From Haplosporangium gracile (Eukaryota; Mortierellomycota; Mortierellomycetes; Mortierellales; Mortierellaceae): a DNA stretch of 57,987 bases. Position 1 is the first letter of the stretch. Every line of letters starts with the position of its first letter. The notes under the pieces are model-generated. The model ran no database searches and was not told the DNA's origin. It saw only the letters and a list, made by a program, of their open reading frames with translations. The position numbers and the translations under genes are program-made. Below, one piece after another: positions 1 to 10,129 of this stretch. Location: NCBI GenBank assembly GCA_015499985.1, contig JAAAUF010000040.1, positions 438 to 58,424 of the forward strand. The letters run 5' to 3'.

Positions 1-440
1 GGTAGGATAACAACAGTGAGAAACAGTGCATTGACAGTTGAGTTGATTTCCAAAACCACCGGTGGGCGAAAGGCACAAAAGAAGAGAAAGATGCTACTGT
101 TTCGGTCTTTGAAAACTCTTAGCCCATCTTCCTACCATCCAATCCCTCACCCCCTGCCTGGCAAATCAAGAAAACAGCGCACAAGCACATCTCTTGTTGA
201 AATCAAACCGAGACATGTCAAAAGCAAGCACAGGTCGTCGAGCATGGTTTCCCATCCATTCTCTACTTTCTTGCTCTCGTTCTCGCTCTCGCCTTTTTCT
301 CGCAATCCGCCCCTAGGTTTCAAATGACTCAAAGACAAAGAACTCTCGTTACTGCTATGATTGTACTGATTTATTCTCATACGCCGTCAGCCCCTGACAT
401 CAACCCAAAAGTCTCAGTCTGCCATCTTTCGTATATAAAA
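1..440. other. Left-edge non-coding stretch
   Basis: No convincing coding signal is seen on either strand. The stretch is the 3' flank of the minus-strand CENP-H gene and contains a possible poly(A) signal at 370-375. The reading frames present are short, Ser/Arg/Leu-rich and match no family I know. Confidence 0.5.
370..375 (-). terminator. Possible poly(A) signal of the CENP-H gene
   Basis: The plus strand reads TTTATT, so the minus strand has AATAAA about 66 nt after the CENP-H stop codon. This fits a 3'-end processing signal; no transcript evidence is available. Confidence 0.4.
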
Positions 441-2294
441 TTAGTCAGAGGCAGACTTCAGCTTAAGCATCACATCCAAGTAATGCGGGTCGTTCGACCA
501 ATCCACTCCACTCTCCAACAACAGACCCTAAATCATGACAAAGCCAAGTATAAAATAAGTTAAAAAAAAGAAATAAAACAAGGCGCGCGACGGACCGACG
601 GACCGACCCAGGTCCACCCGCATGGGCCATCTTTGAGTTAATATAACTATTTTTCATTTCTGGACACAAGAACAACAACAAGAATAATAAGGAGGTGCTA
701 AAAGGAATTTCCCTCATTTTATAACTCTTTCACGGATAATTTTTTTGAATAGCGCGAAAGAGAGCGACGCACACTCCAAGACGAAGATGAAAGGTGTGGG
801 GTGGAAGAGAGAATGACATGATTTCATTACCTGTAATACGTTCGACACAACATTGTACTTGATAGTAATCGTCTTCAGTTCCTCTTCGATTCTAAGTAAG
901 AGGAATAAAAAATATGACGAACCAAGGACGAATCTTGTTAACAACAAACTGTAAGGGTCATCGACACCATTCTTTACTTCCCTTTTTCCTCACACTCTCT
1001 TCTCCTGTCTCGAACTCACTACCATCACCAACAAAAGGCAGTAGCGCAAAAAAGAACGAAACTGAAAAGAGATGATTAAATGCAGGGGGTGCGTGTCTGA
1101 AGTTTACCTTTGAGCCATCCTACGATTGCTGACGGCCTCTTGAGATGTAGCTCCTTCTTTGATAGTCGCAGTCTCGTGTGCCAACGCCTGTGCAAGTCTA
1201 CGATTCTCATCTTGAAGGTCTAGAACAAAAAAAAACCACAAAAAGACAAAATAACGTAAGGTGAACAGGGGTCGGACGGCTGGGTCGGTTAGTGCTTTGT
1301 ACACGTTCACTCGTTCTAGTTCATACAACGTATCAATAATAATATGTCGAATTAATTTTGTTGTAGGATTTGTTTTCTTTTACCTAAAACTTTGATCTGG
1401 GTTTCTGCAAGGTCATTCCTTGCGGTCTGCAAGTCTTTGTGGATGTGCAAGTACTCCGAGACCGCTTCGTCGCGCTTGTTGATCGCATCTGCTAGAATCC
1501 TGGACATCGAGTAAAAGAAAAAAGGAAAAAAGATCCGAATGGTTGTGTAAGCAAATGTGGGTTCTTATGGTGTCGATGTCCATGTCCTTGGTAGAAACTG
1601 TACTGCGAATCTGATGTATAAAAAAGGAGGTGGCCTTACTTTTCGTCCTGGTCATGGTCTTGCTTGAATAAGCTTCTCAACACAACAGGTAATGAGCGTG
1701 CACTATTACGGGAGACAAGTGGATGGACAAAGATATCTATTAATTTCGTGTCTTCATTGCAGTTTTCTTCAAGGTTCCTCATCTTCCTTTGTAGTCCGTA
1801 GAATGATGGAGCCACACCCAAACAATAGTAGACAACCCGCATTGCTATTTGTCTAAGCTAGTAATAATACAATACCTGTTGATCACTTTAACCCGAACAG
1901 TCTCTAATGCAGCAGCGACGGCCAGCTCCTGCTTCAAGGTATCAATCCTCAGTTCCAACGCATACTTGACGTCCTCAACCGACATATCTCCTTCGTCTTC
2001 CTCCATGGGTTCCGTCTTGTCTAAATAACAACAAGAGTAAAGTTTCCGCAAGTTTGTGGTTAGGTGCAGTACCCATCTTTGTCGTCGCAACACAAAAAAA
2101 GGTACATGGTATCCAGAGAGCAAAGGTCTTTTTTTTTCATGATTGCTTGATGTACCATTGTCGAGGGCGAATTCCAGCTCCCGAATCTGTGCATCCAGCC
2201 ATGCCTCGTGATCTGCAAGTTGGAGGACCTGTGCCTCAAATGTATTAATCAGTGCTGCATCCGGAGTTGCTGCTGCTGCTGCTGTGGGGGCCAT
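441..2294 (-). CDS. CENP-H / Mcm16 / Fta3 family inner-kinetochore protein
   Basis: Seven exons (2294-2156, 2020-1876, 1786-1640, 1499-1384, 1219-1108, 891-831, 527-441) join in frame to about 268 aa, close to the roughly 250 aa usual for CENP-H. Identification rests mainly on the C-terminus. The penultimate exon encodes ELKTITIKYNVVSNVLQ, and the last starts GLLLESGVDWSNDPHYLD, which matches the CENP-H pattern of a hydrophobic helix, a [N/G]LILGS-like turn, V-[ND]-W and a D-P pair near the end. The rest is mostly coiled-coil helix with an acidic patch (EPMEEDEGD) near residue 50. CENP-H acts with CENP-I and CENP-K in the constitutive centromere-associated network on centromeric chromatin. 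The start at 2294 lies in an Ala-rich MAPTAAAAA context. Exon 3 could start a few bases later without changing frame. The downstream minus-strand neighbour begins at 2454, so the two genes are tandem. Confidence 0.8.
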
Positions 2295-2430
2295 GGTTTT
2301 GTGTAGTTCGGTTGATGCTGAAGCGAAGGAGTGTGCGTTTCGTTCGTGTGAACGAGCCTCTGCTGGAGTCTATCAGAAATTGCTGGTCACAAGTGTGAAA
2401 AAAAATGGTGGCGTATCATGTTGTACAAGT

Positions 2431-2436
2431 TTTATT
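2431..2436 (-). terminator. Possible poly(A) signal of the P-type ATPase gene
   Basis: The minus strand reads AATAAA 18 nt beyond the TAA stop of the P-type ATPase, in the 159-bp gap before the CENP-H start. Confidence 0.4.
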
Positions 2437-2453
2437 TACAGCAATTGATCGTA

Positions 2454-5400
2454 TTAAATGGTCCAGCTAGTTCGTCGGAGGAGAAGCTTCTCCATTTCAC
2501 TCAAGAAAACCATGATAACACACCCAACAACGACCTTGGCCCACGTCCTACCATAGACTGGAACCAAGTTCAAGATGCCGTTAAAGCCTGGCGTGTAGAT
2601 ACCGATCAACATCAGGACGAAACTCAGCAGGACGCCAAAGAGCATCCACCGGTTGCCAAAGAAATTGACCCGGAACACAGACGTCCGCATGGTTCTCGAC
2701 AGAAACCCCTGAAGGAGTTGGAGTGCCGTCAGGAAGGTGAAAGTCTCGGCATGGGCATAGTCGAGATGACCCTCAGACTTGTCTGCCCACATGTACACTC
2801 CGAATGTCAGAAGCATCATTGACATGGACTGGAAGATGATCACTCCGAAAGATGTGTATGTCAGGATGCCCCTCTTAGGAGAGCGTGGATTCCGGTTCAT
2901 TAGACCTGGCTCAGCAGGCTCAACTCCCAATGCCATAGCAGGAGGCACATCAGCTAGTATGATATGAAAAAAGCGTTGAGAATAGGCCGTGGTTAGTAGT
3001 GGACAATCACAGCCATGTCAAGTATTTCATTGCGACAATGGATTATAAGGCAAGATCTTACCGATGATGTTGGCCCACAAGATCATGGTAACAGTAAAGG
3101 GTAGATCGACATTGACGATAGAACAGAGGAGGAAGAGGAAAATTTCGGCGCAGTTGCAGCTAAGAAGATAGACAATGAACTTGAGAATATTGTCAAACAC
3201 TCGACGACCCTCCTCAACAGCCTCGACGATGGTATTGAAGTTGTCATTGGCCAACACAATATCGGCTGCCTGTTTGGTGATATCCGTTCCTGCAATACCC
3301 ATCGCCACTCCGACATTGGCAGCCTTGATAGCCGGAGCATCTAATAGTGGCACGCAGTCATGAATGAGTTAGTTACAGATTACTCGCGGATAGTAAACAA
3401 CCACGAAATATAATAAAAGGAGAACGTACCGTTGACACCATCTCCGGTCATGGCGACGGATTCGCCGCGACTCTGCAAAGCAGTAACGAGCTTCAGCTTG
3501 TTGTCGGGCGAGACACGGGCAAAGACGTTGGGGAAGGGCTTAAGCTCGGCAATGGCTTGCTCCGACAACAGATCCAGCTCCTCACCTTTGATGGCACGTC
3601 CACCGTCCTCCAAAATACCCAACTCCTTAGCGATCGCAGATGCAGTCTTGATGTGGTCTCCGGTAATCATGACTACAGTAATACCGGCCTCCTTACATAT
3701 CCGTACACTCTCCTCGACTCCAGCACGCGCAGGATCGATCAATCCGATAAGTCCCAAGAAGATCAAGTCGCTCTCGGCATATCCTGGGGGCACGTTCACC
3801 TCGTCATCATCATCATCATCATTGTTCACGTTCGCGGCAGTCAAGAGATCCACCTCTGTAGGCTTGTGTGACTCGGGAGCAGCCTCTTTCTTGTTTTTCA
3901 TGTTGTTGAATTTGTCTAGTCCATCGTCAAAGCCATTATCCAAAGTACCACCACCGTTGATCAAGACTTTCTTGTAAGCTAGCCCAAGCACACGGAGACC
4001 CCCGTCTGCCATCCTGTCAGACGCCTCAGAGACATGGTCATGGAATCCTTCGGTAACAGACTGGGTCAGCTCGACTTGACTGGGTCTTAGGACATCCAAG
4101 GGAGATGCAAGGGAGCCGGGCGTGACGGTGGGCAGGTATCCGATACATCTGTTCAAGATTTCTTCGGGAGCACCCTTGGCCAGCACAAACTCGTAGTGTT
4201 CACCTGTAGGGGAAGCAGTGTCGAGAGGAGCCTTGTAGGCGACACTCATGACCTTTCGCTCGCTATCAAAAGCCTGCTCGTAAATGCGGGTGTATCCGAG
4301 TTCGTGAAAGAATGTCTTTGGAAAACCAGCCTTTTGAGCAGCAACCACCAAGGCGACCTCAGTTGGATCTCCAATTCCCTTCCACTCGACAATACCAGGC
4401 ACGCTTGCGGCGGGTTCCACCTCCTTATCCTTGTCTGGGGTATCAATGGGTACTTGTTGATGGTCGTCAATTTCTTTCTGGACCACCAAAGAGTTGTTGC
4501 AGAGAGACGAAACCATGAGAGAGATGAGCATCTGAGCCGGGACTTGGTCCAACGTCTTGCCAAGGACTTGAGGTGACTTTCCGGAGGCGGCTTTGAGAGT
4601 CACGTCACCCTTATTAGGGTCCAAGCTTGTACTTTCGGTAAATCCGTAGGTCACACCATCGCTTGTCCAGAGTTCAGCTGCACCCATCTTTCCCTCTGTC
4701 AAAGTACCGGTCTTGTCCGAGCAGATAAAGGTGACGCTACCAAGAGTCTCGACCGCGGGCAGGGTGCGGACAATCGCCTTTCTGGACGCCATGCGACGGA
4801 CTCCAAGGGCCATCGTAACTGTCACGACCGCCACCAAACCCTCAGGAATGACAGACACGGCCAAACTGTGATACATAGTAGAAAAGGATATAGTGTCAGC
4901 TAACATGTCCTTGTCAACGTCCCTCGGTTAGTTCGCAATTTCAAAAGAGACGAGCTGTTCGTACCTCAATGCGATCTTCAAACTCTCTCCGGTGGGGTTG
5001 TGATATCCAATCTTGATGCCAGCCATGACAGCGCAAAGAACAATAGCAAAGACGACAAGCAGCTTGCCGAGGACAGCAAGCTTCTTTTGGACAGGGGTCA
5101 GGACCTTGGCGTGGCCGGTAATGGCGGCGCTAATTTTACCCATCTCGGTTAAACGACCCGTGCGGACAACGATACCTTTGCCGCGACCCTTAGCGACAAC
5201 GGTTGACATGAAGGCGTTTCCTTTGCACTCTCCAATAGGCAACTTGCGAGTCAGGGTCCTGATCTCCTTGGGGTCCTTGACAACAGCAACGGATTCTCCT
5301 GTCAAGATAGACTCAATGATCTCCAGTTGCGAAACGTCCGCAAGACGCAAATCGGCTGGGACAGACTCTCCCTCCTCCATAATAACAATGTCACCGGGGA

Positions 5401-7036
5401 CCAATTCTTCCGAGTTGATCATAGAGGTAGTACCATCACGGAGAACCTGGGCCTTGGGAACCGACAACTTGGTCAGTGCATCCAGAGCCTTTCCTGCCTT
5501 GTACTCTTGAGTGAATCCAATAACGGCGTTGAGGACGACGACGATCAGCAAAACCGCCATGGGAATAAAGTCTTTGGTGGCTGCCATCAACACTGCGACG
5601 GCCAAGAGAAGCAGAATCATAAAGTCGGTAAACTGAGTCCAGAGCATCTTGAAGACAGATGTGCGAGGGGGCTGTGGGAGAACATTCCGCCCATAATGCT
5701 CCTGCAGTGCCGGGATGGCCTCTGAGGGTAATCCTGTCTGCAGCGATGTTCTGTACATTTTTAGAACGCGCTTTATCCTGCGATCAAAGCACAATGCTGG
5801 TAAAAAGGGTGGATGATACATATGGTTAGCAAAAGTCGTCATAGGGTGGTGTGTAGGAAGAGCGACAATGCATAAGAGGTACTTACCTTGGGGTGCGAGG
5901 ATGACGCCTCCGATTTCTGGCATAGTCTCAGCCTTGACATAGTCTGCATGCTCTCGCATGCACTTTTGCACGTCTCCATGACCTTCAGGCTTGACCAACT
6001 CTTTCCAATCGGCGAACTGGGGATAGTTGGTGGTTAAAAGGGCAATCAAGGCGACGGCAGCTTGCTGCTCCTGTTCAGTAGATCCAGACCCGCAACGAAC
6101 ATCTAGTTTGAGCGCATGACGAAGATCCGAGACCGACTTTTCTCCTACTGCCTGACGGAACTCCTGTACTGTTGTACCAAAGGCCAAGAAAGTATGTAAG
6201 CTTAGAGAAGGTACTTTGCATTCGCAGTCAACAGGATAGACGTAACTCGATATTCAAGTCATAGATAGTTTACCTTCGAGCATGAACTCTCCAAAGAGCT
6301 GAAAGGCGACATCGTCTTCCTCTGTGAGGATGGTGCCCCCGCCGAAGCGACTTTTCTTCCCAGAGTTACCCATGTTCATGAGTAGACCGTCGGCAAGACG
6401 CTTCATGATGTCATAGTCAAGACTGGGGAAGCGACCACCCTTGATGCGATACTCCATCACATATCGTAATCCATCCATGACCTCCTCAAGGGATATTTCC
6501 TTGTTGCTCTGGACATCGAACAGATCCACAACTGTGTAAAAACAGTAATGGATACGATTAAAAAGAGTCCGTTAACATAAAGTAAGGGATGCATGCGCAT
6601 GCTTCGCCCACCCTTTCTTGCACTGTCAGCTATTTAGAGTTTTCAATAACAAAAATGTAGAAAAACAACTTGCCATTGATCTCGATCTGGTGCTCTATAC
6701 TGGCCTATGATGAGTGAAGGGAGATACGATTATGAAAAGAAAAAAAGAACAAAAAGAAAATAGTCAGCATGATTGATGGGAGGGCCACATGTCAGTCTAG
6801 AGTCAAGTAAATCAGTTTACTTTGCCGTCCTTGATATTGGAGTAAATGGAGTAGCCCTCAGGGTTTGTCGAAGTAAGGCCACTGCCAGGGACATCGACGA
6901 AAGCATCGTTGCTCTTATCGTCAGCCTGGGAAAATGTGAGCTGCTTTGGAGCCTCCTCCGAGGTGGGTGATGTAAGCTGTTGATCTACAAGGTAGTGGGA
7001 TCCTGCTCCATTGGAAGGGGTGTCATTTTGCGCCAT
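2454..7036 (-). CDS. P2-type cation-transporting ATPase (Ca2+-ATPase-like) with N-terminal EF-hand-like motif
   Basis: Eight exons (7036-6821, 6704-6674, 6531-6274, 6168-5887, 5796-4965, 4865-3430, 3340-3062, 2953-2454) give about 1277 aa, longer than the roughly 950-1000 aa of SERCA or Pmr1. Motifs in order: a 12-residue EF-hand-type loop DVQSNKEISLEE at 88-99; an uncharacterised helical stretch to about 260; a cation-ATPase N-domain with GLPSEAIPALQEHYGRN; the actuator-domain ILTGES; the M4 motif IPEGL (E548); the phosphorylation site SDKTGTLT (near residue 590); TGDGVNDAP; M5 NCAE; and M6 NIIADVPPAMALG. M4 Glu, M5 Asn/Glu and M6 Asn/Asp match Ca2+ ligands of the SERCA/Pmr1 type, although M6 has Ala where SERCA has Thr. 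Ca2+ (or Ca2+/Mn2+) export into a secretory compartment is likely, but an ENA-like Na+/K+ role is not excluded. Intron 2 has a GC donor. Confidence 0.85.
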
Positions 7037-7943
7037 TCAGACCAAGAGCAACTGTCAACTGTGAAAGGGTATTTAAGTGAGTTTTGTACGACGAGTTGTT
7101 GATATGTGGGAATATTTGAAGAAGAAGAGGTGACAAAGAATCAGGTGGATGCGAGTTGAGGGAATGAGTAAAAAAGGGAAAAAAAAAAAAAAAAAAAGTG
7201 TAAGGAATGAATGAGTGGGCAATCTTGTTGATTTAAGCGAACGAGTATGAGAATGAGAATGAAGGAATCTACAACCGGGAAAAAGGTGGTCAAAGAGGAC
7301 AAAGTAGAAAAAGTCAAAGTGATCACTGATAAAAGGGTAAAGGAAACGAAAAAAAAACTCCATTTTTTTATTATGGGTAACCGTGGTTTGTTCGCATTTG
7401 TCTCGGTCCCTCTTCCCGATGGTTTCGTCTCTGATCCTCGTCGATCTTCGCTGGGTGCAATGGCAGGAGACAGGGCATGTACGATCTTTAGGGGGTTCTC
7501 TAGACCGCGGTTGTTGTATGTATGGGTTCAATTCTATCCTAATAGACGCAGATCCCATGGTTCAACAACGCTCCGTCAAAATGCAATTTGTCTTTGCGCA
7601 CTACTCACGTCAACTTCTTCTTGCAAAGGACGAGAGATTCTAGAATGCGGAATGGCCTCGTCTTCTGTAATAGTGACCCAATTGTATCCTTGGTTTGTCT
7701 TTCCTTTAGGCAAACAATCTTTTACATCCCGCTACCAGACTAAACAAGAGCTAAAAAGAGGGTCCTTCTATCCACCTTGAAGGTCATTCTGAGAATACCC
7801 ATTTATCTCTCGTTAACAGGTTGTCAGGTAGTCTGTCTGAAAGTTTTTTTTCTCTTTTTTTTTGTGAAACCGAATTTTTCCATAATATCGTGCGCAGGAC
7901 ACCTTCAAACATACTTTGAAAACTCGAAAGTCACGGCTGCTGT
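7037..7943. other. Intergenic region upstream of the ATPase gene
   Basis: This 0.9-kb stretch lies between the ATPase start and the 3' end of the TCAIM-like gene, both on the minus strand. It probably holds the ATPase promoter and 5' leader. A long homopolymer A run lies near 7179-7197. The longest open frames have compositions unlike the flanking genes and no family match. Confidence 0.5.
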
Positions 7944-9430
7944 TCACCGCCAGCGTTTATTCGCCGGATGATTGTTGTGGTTTTGTGTCCTGGCCCTCAT
8001 TCGTTCAAGATACGACGCTGCCTCGGCCGAAACGCTCGCCTTTTCTGCAGGCGCACCGTCAACTGTAGCTTGACGCGATGGTGCATGAGCAGGCGACGCT
8101 TCCTGCAGCATCTTCTTGTACTCTCGTTGTATCCTGTACAAATTCTTATCCAAATAGTCCACGATTTCTAATTAAAGAGAGTCGTATCAAAAATTGTCAA
8201 TGAAACAAAATACATACGTTCATTGCTTTCGCACATAAGTACAATAATGGCAACGCGATGTCGCGCGAACTGACCTTGTTTGGACATGTCCTGATTCACA
8301 ATGAGCATGCCCTTGATAGACTGGCGGTTCGCGTCCTTGCCAGCAGGATCCGCCGTCGCTGCTTTTAGTATCTCTGCACGTTCTGAACTCGAACTCAGAA
8401 TCATAATCGGCAATTTCCTCCACCAGCCACCCAAGCGAAAAGGCTTCTGTACGCTTGCCTCGAAATCAGAGGATGAGTTGTTGACGCCCTGGTGCAAATG
8501 CCGATCCTCGTCCTGCCAATGAATCCATGTCCGGATAGTCTTGCTCAACTTTGCTGAGGACAGTGCTGGACTCTTGAACAACAGAGGGTTCGACTGGATC
8601 ATCAATTGAGCATCCAAAGCGGGAGCAATCCCGCCAATCTTGCCCAGATGTGAATCGCTGATAGTGTCGAATGATGATCCAGACTTAACATAGATATTTG
8701 ATCCGTCTGTCAATGAAGAAGAAGAGATTGCGGATCCGGCGTGTCCTGAAGAACCTGAAAATGAACTCTGAAGTTCCTCTTGAAAGACCTCTGATACCAG
8801 CTTTTGGGAAGCTGCGCGCCTTTGCTGGTTGGCACGCGTTCCAGTTTTGGCATTCATGATCGATTCTTCAAGATGACTAGAAATGTCTATTTGATCAGGT
8901 GCCTTGACGGGGACACCCACTTTCCGACAAAGATCCACAAACGACTGCACCATCTCCCATGACTTGACCTCACGTTCGAGTAGATCCTGCTTTGAACTAG
9001 CGCCGGAGTCAATAGTTGACGAAGTCGGTATCCGTGGATCAATCGCTAGAGGGAACGTGTGTTCCACTAACGCCATTCCTTCCGGCATTCCAGTTGATCC
9101 AACAGAGATGTTGCTCTTATGTCCTGCATCCTTGCTCCTGTAATAAAAGGCAAGTTTCTTGGTGGTCTCGGCTGGTGAGGAGGTATGGTTTGGTGGAAGA
9201 GAGGCGCCCTTGTTCTTGTTGTGACTGACAATTGGTAGCAAGTCTTGGAGGGAGGCGCTGTTCTGGAGTTGTTCTTTGGGATGGTGCTGAAACAGGTCCG
9301 GGTGGACGCGGCGTAGGAACTGCTTCAGGTACTGTTGGAGGTAGTCTTGTCTGAGGCTGGCTGCTGATTTGGCGATGTTAGTTCTCATGGCTGTTCGATT
9401 GATCAGACAGAAGACATTTTCGTCTGCCAT
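7944..9430 (-). CDS. TCAIM-like mitochondrial protein (DnaJ-like DUF4460 + DUF4461 type)
   Basis: Two exons (9430-8218 and 8167-7944) give about 478 aa, near the roughly 500 aa of animal TCAIM. The N-terminus MADENVF...MRTNIAKSAASLRQ has a basic, Ser/Ala-rich stretch suitable for mitochondrial import. It is followed by YLKQFLRRVHPDLFQHHP, which fits the degenerate J-domain-like DUF4460 pattern with its H-P-D motif in V-H-P-D-L-F. The middle (about 100-300) is Ser-rich. The C-terminal half contains a segment ending in a helix, VDYLDKNLYRIQREYKKML, as expected for DUF4461. The molecular function of the family is poorly defined; the name comes from a mammalian immune phenotype that cannot apply to a fungus. 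The start could instead be the internal Met at 9388. It diverges from the small plus-strand gene at 9653. Confidence 0.7.
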
Positions 9431-9652
9431 GCTTAAGAAAAAATTGTGACCGTAAAAATGTGGAGTGAGGCTTTTCATTTCTCGTGTCCATAAAGGAAGG
9501 TTTGTTCTTCGCTTTTTGCTTTTATTTTTTCCCTCCATTGCCACCATCACCACCTCCACGACAAAGCCTTCCTTTTACAAAAAACACTACCTACCGCCAA
9601 CAATAGACTCCCGAACAAGAATAAAAAAAAATAAAATAGCAGGACAAAGGCA
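9431..9652. promoter_or_regulatory. Bidirectional promoter region, TCAIM-like / small membrane protein
   Basis: The 222-bp gap separates two divergent start codons (9430 minus, 9653 plus), so promoters for both genes must lie here or overlap the coding starts. It contains T-rich and CACCA-rich tracts; no specific factor site is claimed. Confidence 0.4.
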
Positions 9653-9964
9653 ATGCTTGGTCTTCTTGGTCTTGGAACAGGACAAGTCTCATCTGCCACA
9701 ACCGCAACAACCGCAACAACTACCCCCTTCTTTGGTCTCTTCAAGATCTTCTCCGTCGAGCCTATCCGCTTCACCTACCAGGCACTCTACCAGGCTTTCG
9801 CCAAGAGTCTCTTCCGTCCACTACCCCTCGTCCTCATCGCCGTCGTCGCCTTTATCCTCTTCGATTTTGACTTTGAAGTGATCTGGGACGACGACGACGA
9901 CGACCTCGGAGACGACAACCAACGGTGGGAGGATCCTGCAGACTTTGACCGACTCAACGTGTAA
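9653..9964 (+). CDS. Small single-TM protein with acidic C-terminus (unknown)
   Basis: A single-exon frame of 103 aa starts with MLGLLGLGTG. A Thr/Ala-rich segment (15-24) is followed by an amphipathic region, one clear membrane helix at about 56-72 (LPLVLIAVVAFILFDF) and a strongly acidic tail with six consecutive Asp residues (about 79-84). I do not recognise the family. Length, the hydrophobic helix and the start close behind a divergent promoter make it a plausible gene. The tail probably faces the cytosol if the N-terminus inserts into a lumen, but topology is inference. Confidence 0.5.
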   Translation: MLGLLGLGTGQVSSATTATTATTTPFFGLFKIFSVEPIRFTYQALYQAFAKSLFRPLPLVLIAVVAFILFDFDFEVIWDDDDDDLGDDNQRWEDPADFDRLNV

Positions 9965-10129
9965 TCGCCCTGCTCGATAACAGTGCTTTCAACGGAAAAC
10001 ATCCTTCAGTAACAGCATCAACAAAAATAACAGTAACGACAGCAAAAAAAAGTCTACGACAACTGCTCTTGCGCAGCCTCTCAGCCCATTCACAGACGAG
10101 GCGTGGTTCTGATATTTGTCACCAAAATC

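Noticed and set aside
3432..3977. Plus-strand open frames across the P-type ATPase (up to 181 aa)
   Set aside because: They are antisense shadows of the P-domain, whose motifs on the minus strand leave no doubt about strand.
7247..7780. Plus-strand open frame of about 177 aa between the ATPase and TCAIM-like genes
   Set aside because: Composition changes along its length, there is no family match, and it lies opposite the ATPase leader.
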